Shown here: piece by piece, positions 17,028-25,800 of the stretch
Layout: each line of letters opens with the position of its first letter
Numbering within the stretch: position 1 is the stretch's first letter
From: Marinobacter xestospongiae
GTDB lineage: Bacteria; Pseudomonadota; Gammaproteobacteria; Pseudomonadales; Oleiphilaceae
Reading direction: 5' to 3'
DNA: 64,000 nucleotides
NCBI RefSeq assembly: GCF_023156385.1
Contig: NZ_JAKZAK010000023.1
Span: 38,781 to 102,780 of the forward strand
The notes under the pieces: generated by a model
Databases searched by the model: none
Told to the model about the DNA's origin: nothing
What the model saw: only the letters and a program-made list of their open reading frames with translations
Program-made: the position numbers and the translations under genes

Positions 17028-18032
17028 ATGCTGTTAAGCACAGGGCAGGAGTCCGGAGTGTTGCGTCGTAGGGGGAGTGGTGCCGTTGCGGTTCTGCTGC
17101 TTCTGATTGGTGTGCTGTTTGGCCCGGCTGCCTACGCGGCGCCGGGGGCTGAGTCTGTCGAAGTCAGGGTGGCACCAAGGTCTGATGGCTCCCATGTTAC
17201 CTACTACCTGCTGGAGAAGGCCTCTCAGGCGCCCAGCGAGGTACTGTTGCTGGTCCTGCAGGGCTCGGACTGCAACAGCGTACTGAACAACGAGTCGATC
17301 CTTACCGGCTACCGGAATGTCTGGCCTCAGGCAGACCTGCTGCTGGTCGAGAAGTACGGCATCGACCACAGCCTGGCCTACAGTGCGGAGCCGGAACGCG
17401 CCGATTGCCCGGCCGATTACGTCCAGCATGACAGTCCCGGCCAGCGACTGGACGATCTGCAGTTGGTGTTGGAGACGGTTCGCCAGCAGGGCAACTATCA
17501 TCATTACGTGGTGTTGGGCGGCAGTGAAGGCGCGGTGATCGCCAATCTATTGTCCGCCCGCGTGCGCTTTCTCAGCGCCACGGTTGCCTTCAATGGTGGT
17601 GGTCGCTTCTTTCTTGACGACGTATTGCACAGTATCGCTGCGGAGCATGACAGTGCGGAGGCCGCCGAGGGCAGCCTGCAGGAGTTTCGGGGGTTCGCAG
17701 CCTTTGTGCGGAACAGCGAACCGGTCGAGTTGAATGTGAGTGGCCACGGTTTCGATTGGTGGCAGCAGATGCTCTCTCTGGACCAACTGAACGTCCTGCG
17801 GGGTGTGAACTCGCCAGTGTTGCTGCTGCAGGGCGGTCAGGACCGCTCGGTAGCGCCGGCAAAAGTCGATGAACTGGTGGCGGCGGTGCGTCAATCGGGC
17901 CGTACGAACGTCGATTATCGGGTGTATCCGACGTTGGATCACCACTTTCTGGATGCCCAGGGTAACAGCAAGGTCGATAGCGTGGTGGCAGATATCCGTG
18001 CCTGGTTAGGGGAAACGTTAACAGGTGGTTGA
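17028..18032 (+). CDS. Exported alpha/beta-hydrolase
   Basis: 334 aa from the ATG at 17028, which follows an AGAGGAAGGGAAG purine run. A signal peptide is clear (VLRRRGSGAVAVLLLLIGVL then PAAYAAP), so it acts in the periplasm or outside. The nucleophile elbow is GGSEGA, the acid lies in LLQGGQDRS and the His in TLDHHFLD near the end, the normal order for the fold. Substrate unknown; peptidase or esterase both possible. It heads a tight unit: its 3' end overlaps the DUF1294 gene by 8 nt, and mtgA follows directly. Confidence 0.82.
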   Translation: MLLSTGQESGVLRRRGSGAVAVLLLLIGVLFGPAAYAAPGAESVEVRVAPRSDGSHVTYYLLEKASQAPSEVLLLVLQGSDCNSVLNNESILTGYRNVWPQADLLLVEKYGIDHSLAYSAEPERADCPADYVQHDSPGQRLDDLQLVLETVRQQGNYHHYVVLGGSEGAVIANLLSARVRFLSATVAFNGGGRFFLDDVLHSIAAEHDSAEAAEGSLQEFRGFAAFVRNSEPVELNVSGHGFDWWQQMLSLDQLNVLRGVNSPVLLLQGGQDRSVAPAKVDELVAAVRQSGRTNVDYRVYPTLDHHFLDAQGNSKVDSVVADIRAWLGETLTGG

Positions 18033-18375
18033 TGGACGTGTGATCGCCATTTCCGAAGCCTGGACACTCGAATGGGTGGCCTTGGCTTATGTTGGGCTAA
18101 GTCTGCTGTTGCTCGGGCTTTATGGCTGGGACAAACGGGCAGCTCGTCTTGGCCGCCAGCGGGTGCCTGAAAAACGGCTGCAACTGCTGGCGCTGATTGG
18201 CGGGTGGCCGGGTGGCTGGCTGGGCCAACAGCTGTTTCGGCATAAAACCCGAAAACTGAAGTTTCTGTTGGTGTTCTGGTTGATGGCGCTGATCAACCTG
18301 TGTGGCCTGATCTGGCTGCTGTGGATGCTCAGGCGGGACTGGTTCCGGCCGCTGATGGTGTACTTGGAGCCATAA
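18025..18375 (+). CDS. DUF1294 family membrane protein
   Basis: 116 aa with two or three membrane helices: WVALAYVGLSLLLLGLYGWDK (with the conserved Trp-Asp-Lys), then RVPEKRLQLLALIGGWPGGWLGQ and FLLVFWLMALINLCGLIWLL. The central RRVPE-like plus HKTRKLKF motifs are typical of DUF1294, a family of unknown function sometimes fused to cold-shock domains. The GTG at 18025 overlaps the hydrolase gene; a GTG at 18040 is an alternative start. Confidence 0.82.
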   Translation: MVDGRVIAISEAWTLEWVALAYVGLSLLLLGLYGWDKRAARLGRQRVPEKRLQLLALIGGWPGGWLGQQLFRHKTRKLKFLLVFWLMALINLCGLIWLLWMLRRDWFRPLMVYLEP

Positions 18376-19074
18376 GTGATGGCAAGACGTTCTATCGCCG
18401 GCCGATTGCTGAAGTGGGTGACCCTGGGCGGGATGGCTTTGGTGCTGTTTATGGTCCTGGTCATACTGCTGTTTCGGGTCGTGAATCCGCCCACCTCCGC
18501 CTTCATGGTGAGTCATCAACTGGCTCATCCCGGACAGTCGGTGCAGCAGCAATGGGTGACTTTCTCTGACATTTCACCCTGGATGCCACTGGCCGTGGTG
18601 GCCAGTGAAGATCAGCGTTTCCCTCATCACTGGGGCGTGGATTTCGTGGCTATCCGCGAGGCCCTGGCGGAGTACCAGGCCGGTGAAGGCCTGCGGGGCG
18701 CCAGTACTATTACCCAGCAAACTGCCAAGAACCTGTTCCTCTGGAATGGTCGCAGCTTTGTAAGAAAGGCGCTTGAGGCGGCGATGGCCTTGGGGTTGGA
18801 TGGCTTGTGGCCAAAGAAGCGGGTGCTGGAGGTGTACCTCAACATTGCCGAGTTCGGCACTGGCATATACGGCGTAGAAGCAGCCAGTCAGGCGTTCTTC
18901 GGAGTGCCCGCGCGGCAGCTCTCGCAGGCCCAGGCTGCCCGCTTGGCTGCGGTGCTGCCCAATCCCAAGGTGCTGGATGCAGGCGCACCGTCGGCTTACG
19001 TGCAGGAGCGGGTGGTCTGGATTCGTAGCCAGATGGCAAGACTGGGTGGACTGAGCTATCTCGAAGGGTTATGA
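18376..19074 (+). CDS. mtgA: Monofunctional biosynthetic peptidoglycan transglycosylase
   Basis: 232 aa, inner membrane with one N-terminal helix (VTLGGMALVLFMVLVILLFRV) and a periplasmic GT51 domain. Catalytic and donor-site motifs are present: ASEDQRFPHHWGVDF (catalytic Glu), GASTITQQTAKNLFL, and KKRVLEVYLNIAEFG. It polymerises lipid II into glycan strands without a transpeptidase domain, hence MtgA rather than PBP1. GTG at 18376 immediately follows the DUF1294 stop; the ATG three bases on is an equal choice. Confidence 0.94.
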   Translation: MMARRSIAGRLLKWVTLGGMALVLFMVLVILLFRVVNPPTSAFMVSHQLAHPGQSVQQQWVTFSDISPWMPLAVVASEDQRFPHHWGVDFVAIREALAEYQAGEGLRGASTITQQTAKNLFLWNGRSFVRKALEAAMALGLDGLWPKKRVLEVYLNIAEFGTGIYGVEAASQAFFGVPARQLSQAQAARLAAVLPNPKVLDAGAPSAYVQERVVWIRSQMARLGGLSYLEGL

Positions 19075-19095
19075 CCCGAGGCGCTAGCCACCTGC

Positions 19096-19275
19096 TCAGT
19101 GGGCCTTTACTTTCTGCGTACCACAGCGTTCACAGCGGTAGATCGTCACCAGTTTGCCCTGTTTGACGTCAAACTGCTTTTCCTTACACACCGCCCACTT
19201 GTGATAGCCGTGCTGGCACAACCCCTTGCGAGGCGTTTTTTTCTCAGGTTTCTTGAACGGAAGAATGGTTGCCAT
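19096..19275 (-). CDS. Small zinc-ribbon-like basic protein (59 aa)
   Basis: A 59-codon gene read directly from the sequence. It starts MATILPFKKPEKKTPRKG, then has Cys20-x-His22 ... His25 and Cys30, and a C-terminal CERCGTQKVKAH (Cys48, Cys51), so four cysteines and two histidines could bind one zinc. It is rich in Lys/Arg, suggesting nucleic-acid or ribosome contact (inference). An AGGTG lies 5 nt upstream of the ATG at 19275. It lies 13 nt downstream of rnz on the same strand and may be the third gene of the HIT-rnz unit. No family name known to me. Confidence 0.72.
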   Translation of the reverse strand: MATILPFKKPEKKTPRKGLCQHGYHKWAVCKEKQFDVKQGKLVTIYRCERCGTQKVKAH

Positions 19276-19288
19276 GGTTCACCTGTGG

Positions 19289-20290
19289 TTACGGTTCCGG
19301 GGGCCTGGGGTTCTGGCCGGCAGCGTCATCCTGTCGGGTCAGTGTCAGATCCTTGTTCAAGCAGTAGGTCTCGAAGTCACGAGCCAGGAACAGCTGACCG
19401 TTGAAGTGCTGCATGGCCTCGGCGGCCAACTGGTTGATGTGTGGCGCGCCGCCGGGGCCGGATTGGTAACGGGAGCTGAAGTGAGTAAGGACCAGGTTGG
19501 GTAACTGGGCCTGCTCGGCAAACCGGGCCACCTGTTCCGCGGAGCTGTGCTGTGGCCAGGGGCCGACCCGATCCGCAACATCCTGGGTGTAGGTGGCCTC
19601 GTGAACCAGCACGTGACAATCCTTGCTGGCTGCTGCCAACAGGTTCGGGTCATCATTGTCACCGGCGACAATCAGCCGACGGGCCTGCCGAGGCACCTGG
19701 GTGTAGTCGTCACTGTGGATCAGTCGACCGTCGTCCAGCAGCACGTCATGGCCTTTCTGCAGTTCGCCCCAGTCCGGGCCGGCCGGTATTCCCTCCTCGA
19801 TCAGCTTGTCCCGCAACAGCTGCCGTTCCAGTTTCCGCTCGGTGAACACATAGGCTCGACAGGGCACCCGGTGGGACAGTGCCACGTTGGTCACCGTGAC
19901 ATGATCGTCTTGCCAGTGGAAATCCGCTGCCTCGGAATCCAGGTAATTCAGGGGGTAGCTGAGGCTGGAATCGCTGTTCTCGATCACCGCCTGGATCATC
20001 CGCTGGACCTGCGGCGGGGCTATGATATCGAGCGCCTGGGTACGGCCCAGCATGGAGGCACTGGTAAGCAGCCCGGGCAGTCCGAAGGTGTGGTCACCGT
20101 GGATGTGGGTAATGAAGATCGCCCGCAACTGCATGACCGAGTAGCGCGTACGCAGTAGCTGGTGCTGGGTGCCTTCGCCGCAGTCCACCAGGTACCAGGG
20201 CTTGGGACCGTTGGGGGCAAGGGCGAGCCCGGTCACGTTACGGGACCGGGTCGGGGTGCCGGCGGATGTGCCGAGAAACGTGAATTCCAT
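19289..20290 (-). CDS. rnz: Ribonuclease Z
   Basis: 333 aa metallo-beta-lactamase nuclease that trims tRNA 3' ends or degrades RNA. The N-terminus MEFTFLGTSAGTPTRSRNVT and the zinc-binding THIHGDHTFGLPGLL are diagnostic, as are VHEATY and LTHFSSRY further on. I start it at the ATG at 20290; open frame upstream overlaps the HIT gene. It begins 10 nt after the HIT stop, so hit-rnz form an operon. Confidence 0.94.
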   Translation of the reverse strand: MEFTFLGTSAGTPTRSRNVTGLALAPNGPKPWYLVDCGEGTQHQLLRTRYSVMQLRAIFITHIHGDHTFGLPGLLTSASMLGRTQALDIIAPPQVQRMIQAVIENSDSSLSYPLNYLDSEAADFHWQDDHVTVTNVALSHRVPCRAYVFTERKLERQLLRDKLIEEGIPAGPDWGELQKGHDVLLDDGRLIHSDDYTQVPRQARRLIVAGDNDDPNLLAAASKDCHVLVHEATYTQDVADRVGPWPQHSSAEQVARFAEQAQLPNLVLTHFSSRYQSGPGGAPHINQLAAEAMQHFNGQLFLARDFETYCLNKDLTLTRQDDAAGQNPRPPEP

Positions 20291-20300
20291 GGTTTGTGGC

Positions 20301-20729
20301 TTAAACGCCTTCGAGGTGTGGACGAATCTTCTCTGCCAGTGCTTCCAGCCTTTCCTGCTGGGCGGGGTTGGTGGCGTGTGGTGTTGCCCGCAACTGGCCA
20401 ATGGAGGTTGGAACCACGTGGAAGTGGACGTGGGGAACCGTCTGCCCGGCGCCTTCGCCATTGAGTTGCATGATCAGCGTACCCGGCACGTCGAGGGCGG
20501 CTTCGATGGCCCTGGCGATCTTCTGGGTGGTCTGGATGCAGGCGGCGGCGCCTTCCGGTGACAGGTCGTGAAGGGTTTCCGCCGGTTCCTTGGAGATGAT
20601 CAGGGCATGGCCGTCTGCCTGGGGCATGATGTCCATGAAAGACAGGGTGTGGTCATCTTCATAGAGCTTGATGCAGGGCAGCTCGCCCCGGAGGATCTTG
20701 GCAAAGATGTTGTCGTTGTCATACGGCAT
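20301..20729 (-). CDS. HIT family nucleotide hydrolase/transferase
   Basis: 142 aa. Starts MPYDNDNIFAKILRGELPC, the common opening of Hint-type proteins, and carries the HVHFHVVP histidine triad near residue 100 (catalytic middle His). Family members cleave AMP-lysine or other nucleoside phosphoramidates. ATG at 20729 preceded by AAGGA. First gene of the unit with rnz. Confidence 0.93.
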   Translation of the reverse strand: MPYDNDNIFAKILRGELPCIKLYEDDHTLSFMDIMPQADGHALIISKEPAETLHDLSPEGAAACIQTTQKIARAIEAALDVPGTLIMQLNGEGAGQTVPHVHFHVVPTSIGQLRATPHATNPAQQERLEALAEKIRPHLEGV

Positions 20730-20889
20730 AGCGTGAGGTCCTTGGCTGCTATCAACGAGGTGCCGTCGCAGTCTATGGCGAATGCGGTAACAGCGTCCAG
20801 TTTGCAATCCTCAATCCAGCCTTCCACAACCCGGCCTTATTGCCGAAATTGCGAAATTTTCTCCGGATTCTCCCTTCCGCAGCAAACCG

Positions 20890-20917
20890 CTGCATTCAAA
20901 CGACCGTATGAATGCAG
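20890..20917 (+). promoter_or_regulatory. Palindromic operator upstream of acyl-CoA dehydrogenase (PsrA-like)
   Basis: A 28-bp dyad with outer arms CTGCATTC/GAATGCAG and 12 of 14 half-site positions symmetric. Its core CAAAC-N4-GTATG differs by one base from the PsrA pattern (C/G)AAAC-N2-4-GTTT(G/C), a TetR-type fatty-acid sensor. It ends 39 nt before the ATG at 20957, where a repressor would block transcription. Confidence 0.6.
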
Positions 20918-20956
20918 TGTTTCCACTCGCAATGGCCATAAGAAAGGAGTGTATCC

Positions 20957-22732
20957 ATGCCATACCAAGCACCCGCGAATGACCTTCGTTTCCTGCTGTT
21001 TGATGTATTGGGAGCGGATAAGCTGCACGAACTGGAGAAATACGCCGATGCGACGCCGGACCTGATCTCGGCGGTGATTGATGAGGCCGGCAAGCTGGCG
21101 GCGGAGGTGATTCAGCCGACCAACCAGACCGGTGACCGCCAGGGCTGTCGTTACGACCCCGAGACCCGCACGGTGACCACGCCTGACGGCTTCCGCGAGG
21201 CCTACAGCCGATTTGTGGAAGGTGGATGGACCGCGTTGGACGCACCCATCGAGTATGGCGGCCAGGGCCTGCCTCATACCCTGAAGTTTGTGGTGGATGA
21301 GATGGTGTGCTCCACCAACCTGTCCCTGGGGATGTACCCGGGGCTGACCCACGGCGCGATCAGTGCGCTGTATGCGCACGGTTCGGATGAACTCAAACAG
21401 ACCTACCTGGAAAAGCTGATCTCAGGCCAGTGGACCGGCACCATGTGCCTCACCGAGCCCCAGTGTGGCACCGACCTGGGCATGATCCGCACTCGGGCGA
21501 CCCCCAACGACGATGGCAGCTACCGCATTGAGGGCACCAAAATCTGGATCACCGGTGGCGAGCATGACCTGGTCGACAACATTGTCCATCTGGTATTGGC
21601 AAAACTGCCGGGCGCCCCTGATACCACCAAGGGAATCTCACTGTTCGTGGTGCCCAAATTCCTGCCGGAGTCCGGCGAGCGCAATCCGGCCTTCTGCGGC
21701 GGTCTTGAGCACAAGATGGGGATCAAGGGATCGGCTACCTGCGTGATGAACTTTGAGGGCGCCAGGGGCTGGCTGGTGGGTGAACCCAACCAGGGCATGA
21801 AAGCGATGTTCACGATGATGAATGAAGCCCGCCTGATGGTGGGCATGCAAGGCCTTGGGCTGGCGGAGATGGCGTATCAGGAGAGCCTGGCGTTTGCCCG
21901 TGAGCGACTGCAGAGCCGGTCTCTGAGCGGTCCAAAGAATCCGGATGGCCCGGCAGACCCGATCATCGTGCATCCCGACGTGCGCCGCATGCTGATGCGC
22001 CAGAAAGTGCTGAACGAAGGCATGCGGGCGCTGGCGCTGTTCACCGGCTATCAGCTCGATCTGTCCGTTGCCCACCCCAGCGAGGCGGTGCGGGAGAACG
22101 CCGATGATCTGGTGCAACTGCTGACGCCCGTGGTTAAGGCGTTCCTGACCGATGAAGGATACAACAACACCAACTGGGGGCAGCAGGTGCTCGGTGGTTC
22201 CGGCTTCACCGAAGACTGGCCGCTGGAGCAGCTGGTTCGGGATGGCCGGATTGCCCGTATCTACGAAGGCACCAACGGCATACAGGCGATGGATCTGGTA
22301 GGACGCAAACTGTCCCTTAAGGGCGGCCAATTGGTGCGGGCGCTGTTTGCGGAGCTGACCGGCTACCTGAAAGAGCAGCCGGACGCGCCGTATCGGGAGG
22401 CCCTCAAAGGGGCGATTGGCAACCTCGAGCAGGCCACGGTGTGGCTGGCCAGCAACGCTCCGAAAGATCCGGAGCAGGCCGGCGCGGCAGCGTCGCCGTA
22501 CCTGCGGCTGATGGCCCTGACCGTCATTGGCTATCTGTGGTCCCGCATGGCCGGAGAAGCCGAGCGTCAACTGACCGCCGGCCAGGGCAACCAGCCTTTG
22601 CTGGAGAGCAAGCGGGGTTCCGCCCGCTACTTCTTCGAGAAGCTGCTTCCCGAGTGCGACTGGCTGCTGCGGGACATCCAGACCGGCAAAGGCAGCCTGA
22701 TGGGCTTCGAAGACCAGCACTGGACCGGCTGA
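20957..22732 (+). CDS. Acyl-CoA dehydrogenase, long (DmdC-type) form
   Basis: 591 aa, the size of the long acyl-CoA dehydrogenase branch that has an extra C-terminal domain. Visible: GGWTALDAPIEYGGQGLP, the FAD site MCLTEPQCGTDLGMIRTRA and ITGGEHDL, then YEGTNGIQAMDLVGRKLS. The catalytic-base region precedes this at QQVLGGSGFTEDWPLEQL. It would oxidise an acyl-CoA in beta-oxidation or, as DmdC, methylmercaptopropionyl-CoA in DMSP breakdown; family alone does not decide. AAAGGAG precedes the start, and a PsrA-like operator lies upstream, favouring fatty-acid oxidation. Confidence 0.92.
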   Translation: MPYQAPANDLRFLLFDVLGADKLHELEKYADATPDLISAVIDEAGKLAAEVIQPTNQTGDRQGCRYDPETRTVTTPDGFREAYSRFVEGGWTALDAPIEYGGQGLPHTLKFVVDEMVCSTNLSLGMYPGLTHGAISALYAHGSDELKQTYLEKLISGQWTGTMCLTEPQCGTDLGMIRTRATPNDDGSYRIEGTKIWITGGEHDLVDNIVHLVLAKLPGAPDTTKGISLFVVPKFLPESGERNPAFCGGLEHKMGIKGSATCVMNFEGARGWLVGEPNQGMKAMFTMMNEARLMVGMQGLGLAEMAYQESLAFARERLQSRSLSGPKNPDGPADPIIVHPDVRRMLMRQKVLNEGMRALALFTGYQLDLSVAHPSEAVRENADDLVQLLTPVVKAFLTDEGYNNTNWGQQVLGGSGFTEDWPLEQLVRDGRIARIYEGTNGIQAMDLVGRKLSLKGGQLVRALFAELTGYLKEQPDAPYREALKGAIGNLEQATVWLASNAPKDPEQAGAAASPYLRLMALTVIGYLWSRMAGEAERQLTAGQGNQPLLESKRGSARYFFEKLLPECDWLLRDIQTGKGSLMGFEDQHWTG

Positions 22733-22966
22733 TCTCAGGCCCCGATACCGCTGGCTCCTGGCGAACCACCATCACGTCGCTCCGGCACCCTGGGGCTTCG
22801 TGTGGGTGGTTCTACAGGCTTTCATAGCTACCGCTTTCTGCACTGTTTTGAGGGACCCTGCTGTGGTAGCTGTTTGAAGTGCTGGCGGAACACTGGCTGA
22901 ATGATCATCGCCAATAGCAAGACCGAAATCTCACCCTCCGGCCCTGAGAGAACTATTACGGCCTCT

Positions 22967-23569
22967 TCAGTCCGGCACGTCAGCCACTGCCGGCACCACA
23001 ACCGCGGGTAGGTCTGACAGTGCCGCCAGGGCTGCGTCGTGGATCTGGGCGGCGGCAACCGCCTCGCCGGATAGTCGGGATGGGAGTGCCCGGGTGGCGG
23101 TGGCTGCGCCGACCACTGTAGCACGGAAGCCAAGGGAGAAGGCGCCTCTCGCCGTTGCGTTCACACACATGTGAGACATGAACCCCACTACGATCAGCTG
23201 TTCGATGCCGGCCTGCTTTAGCTGGTCCTCCAGATCGGTCTGCACGAAGGCGTTGGGGAAGCGTTTGGTGATGACCACTTCGTTTCCGACCGGGGCAACG
23301 GGATCGGCGATCTGGCCAATCTCCTGCTGGAGATCGAATGGCGAGCCGGGGCCGGAATCGTGCTGTACATGGAGCACCGGCCGACCAGCGGCGCGGAAGC
23401 GCTCCAGCAGGACGCGGCATTGCTCCAGGGCCGGCTCAATGCCTTCGAGTTTCATCACCCCCTGGCGATAGGTGTTCTGGGCGTCAATGATCACCAGGGC
23501 GGATTGGCCAATGGCGCTGGGGGTGTTGCCGAGGCCGGAAAGGTCGCGAAGGGTGGTGGGTTCGGTCAT
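22967..23569 (-). CDS. Isochorismatase-family cysteine hydrolase
   Basis: 200 aa. The triad is visible: Asp in ALVIIDAQNTY, Lys in VVITKRFPNAF and the nucleophile Cys in GFMSHMCVNATARGA. Members hydrolyse isochorismate, nicotinamide, N-carbamoyl compounds and similar amides. Start at 23569 with CAGGAG 6 nt upstream. It is divergent from a GlxA-type regulator 154 nt away, which probably controls it. Confidence 0.91.
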   Translation of the reverse strand: MTEPTTLRDLSGLGNTPSAIGQSALVIIDAQNTYRQGVMKLEGIEPALEQCRVLLERFRAAGRPVLHVQHDSGPGSPFDLQQEIGQIADPVAPVGNEVVITKRFPNAFVQTDLEDQLKQAGIEQLIVVGFMSHMCVNATARGAFSLGFRATVVGAATATRALPSRLSGEAVAAAQIHDAALAALSDLPAVVVPAVADVPD

Positions 23570-23723
23570 GTCGACTCCTGGGATTGGTTGCTCTGCTTGT
23601 CTTGGTGGTGGACTCCGTTGGGGGCACTTGCCCGTTCTATCGGTGCCCATTGGGAGGTGGCCCTATTATTCGGGGAAGCGGACTTCTATACTGCGGGCAG
23701 AACCGGCATAAAAAAGGCTAAAA

Positions 23724-24713
23724 GTGACAAAACCCGCGATCCACATAGGCATTGCCCATTACCCGGGGGCGCTGTTGTCTGCGGTGCAGGGGCTGGCGGA
23801 GCAGTTCTTCCTGGCAAACCGGATCTGTCGTGAGCGGGGTATGGGGGAGATCTTCCAGACCATCGTCTTTGACAGTCGCCAACTGGGCCGCGAGGAAGGT
23901 GGTAGCGCGGAAGAGGGTAGCGAGGAAGGGGGGCTGCCTGACACCCTGCAGGTCGTGATCCTGCCACCCTGCCTGGATGATGACGCCTACCTGGAGCCAC
24001 CGCCTCCACTGTTGGACTGGATTACCCGGCAGCATCGCGGTGGAGCGATCATATGCTCGGTGTGTGCCGGTGCCTTTGTGCTGGCACAGACGGGCTTACT
24101 CAATGGTCGCCGTGTCACCACCCATTGGGCCCTGGCGGATGCCTTTGCCGCGCGCTTTCCTGAGGTGCGTGTTGATAGCGGAAAACTGTTGATCAACGAC
24201 ACCGACATCATCACCGCTGGCGGCCTGATGAGCTGGGTGGACCTGGGGTTGGAGTTGGTGGCCCAGTTCAGCGATTCCCAGGTGATGCGCCAGTTGGGCA
24301 AGTATCTGATTGTGGACACTGGTGCCCGGGAACAGAGTTACTACCGGAGTTTTACGCCAAAGCTGGATCACGGAGATGAGGTGATTGTGCGTGTCCAGCA
24401 CCAGCTGCAACGGGAGTTTTCACAGCCTTTGAAGGTGCGGGATCTGGCCATGCAGGTGCATCTGACTGAGCGTACATTCCTCAGGCGTTTTGTCAGCGCT
24501 ACCGGCCTTAAGCCCACCCACTATATCCAGCGACTGCGTATCCAGAAAGCGTGTGAGCTGATTGAGACCAGTGCCCTGGCATTCGAACGTGTTGCGGAGA
24601 ATGTAGGGTATGAAGACCTCAGTGCCTTTCGGAAGACCTTTATCAGGATCACCGGACAAACGCCGAGGGAATTCAAAAAGCGGTTTGTTGGTATTGGCCC
24701 CGGGGCTACGTAA
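23724..24713 (+). CDS. GlxA-family AraC-type transcriptional regulator
   Basis: 329 aa. N-terminal DJ-1/PfpI-like sensor domain with the nucleophile-elbow Cys in ICSVCAGAFVLAQTG and the following RRVTTHW; C-terminal AraC DNA-binding domain (about 215-325) with KVRDLAMQVHLTERTFLRRF and the second helix-turn-helix ending GYEDLSAFRKTF...TPREFKKRF. GTG start at 23724 with AAGG upstream. Divergent from the isochorismatase gene, its likely target; related regulators sense quaternary amines or amides. Confidence 0.92.
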   Translation: MTKPAIHIGIAHYPGALLSAVQGLAEQFFLANRICRERGMGEIFQTIVFDSRQLGREEGGSAEEGSEEGGLPDTLQVVILPPCLDDDAYLEPPPPLLDWITRQHRGGAIICSVCAGAFVLAQTGLLNGRRVTTHWALADAFAARFPEVRVDSGKLLINDTDIITAGGLMSWVDLGLELVAQFSDSQVMRQLGKYLIVDTGAREQSYYRSFTPKLDHGDEVIVRVQHQLQREFSQPLKVRDLAMQVHLTERTFLRRFVSATGLKPTHYIQRLRIQKACELIETSALAFERVAENVGYEDLSAFRKTFIRITGQTPREFKKRFVGIGPGAT

Positions 24714-24855
24714 TGGCACCGTGACAGCGGAGGATGGCGCCTGAGGACAGAGCAGCGAACGATGACAGGGCGGAGCGGCGATGGATGCCGTGGGCAGAAC
24801 AGCAGGTGGCTTTGATTGCGCCACCTGCCTGCGCTATCTGGGGAGGAAGTACGAC

Positions 24856-25599
24856 CTAGAAACCGTAGGACCGGGAGATGGTTTGCATCTCGCCCGAGTT
24901 CACCAGGCTCTCGTAGCTTGCCTGCAGGGCTCGGATGGTTTCCGGATCAGTCCCTTTGTGGATCGCCAGGTACATCGGGGTTTCGCGGAAAACCAGCACC
25001 TTCTCAAGGCCGGTGACGTCTGAGGCGTCCGCCGCCAGGTAGGGGCCGGCCAGACCATCAGCCACCCAAAGGTCGATCTGGTCCTGCACCAGGCGACGGG
25101 CATTGAGGCCGTTGTTGCTGATCGCCGCAACGTTGAACCCTTTCTCGGTCAGGTAGTTGGTCATGATGTCGCCTTTGTAGCCACCGATGCGGTAGTTGCG
25201 GGCGTCATTCAGATCGCTGAGGCGAATGCTGGAACCTGGCTTGGCGAAAAGGCTCCATTCAATGTTGGCCAGGGGACCAACCCATTCGAACATTGGCTCC
25301 CGTTCTTCTGTTTTGGAGACACAGTAGATGCCGTGGTTGGGGTGCTGCTCGGTCCGGTTGAGACCGTAGCTGAGATCCCGCAACTTGATGCTGTACTCAA
25401 TGTTGGCCTGCTCAACCAGCGCGGTCAGTACATCGGTGCACAGACCGGTGATCTCCGCCTTGGAGTGCGCGAACGGCTGACCGTTGGTGGTCATGTTGTA
25501 GGGAGGGTATTGCTCGGTGTAGAGACGCAGTTCGCCGGTGGCGGTTGCGCAGCCGGCCATCAGCAGCAGCGCCGCTGCAAGTCCGAATGTCTTTCTCAT
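24856..25599 (-). CDS. Periplasmic amino-acid-type solute-binding lipoprotein
   Basis: 247 aa SBP_bac_3-type protein. N-terminal lipobox LMAGC near residue 18; the first strand LRLYTEQYPPYNM and EITGLCTDVLTALVEQANI begin the ligand domain, and YRIGGYKGDIMTNYLTEKGF starts the second lobe. No permease or ATPase gene is adjacent, so it may serve a distant transporter or, like many marine orphans, a sensory role. Monocistronic. Confidence 0.85.
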   Translation of the reverse strand: MRKTFGLAAALLLMAGCATATGELRLYTEQYPPYNMTTNGQPFAHSKAEITGLCTDVLTALVEQANIEYSIKLRDLSYGLNRTEQHPNHGIYCVSKTEEREPMFEWVGPLANIEWSLFAKPGSSIRLSDLNDARNYRIGGYKGDIMTNYLTEKGFNVAAISNNGLNARRLVQDQIDLWVADGLAGPYLAADASDVTGLEKVLVFRETPMYLAIHKGTDPETIRALQASYESLVNSGEMQTISRSYGF

Positions 25600-25800
25600 G
25601 ATGTCAGGTCACTTATCAGGATGGATGGTTTGGGACGCCGGTATGGTAAGTGAACAAATATCCATCAGAATAGCTCGGGTTCTTCTTGTTTACATCCTCA
25701 TTAATTGCTGAATGACTGTGGCGAACGTCGTATTCCTGACCAGCGCAGGTTGACCTGCCGGAAGGGGTCAGCAAGAATCCAGATCGTATGGCATACGGAT

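Noticed and set aside
21638..22720. 360-codon frame antisense to the acyl-CoA dehydrogenase
   Set aside because: Shadow of the sense gene with His/Gln-rich composition and no recognisable domain.
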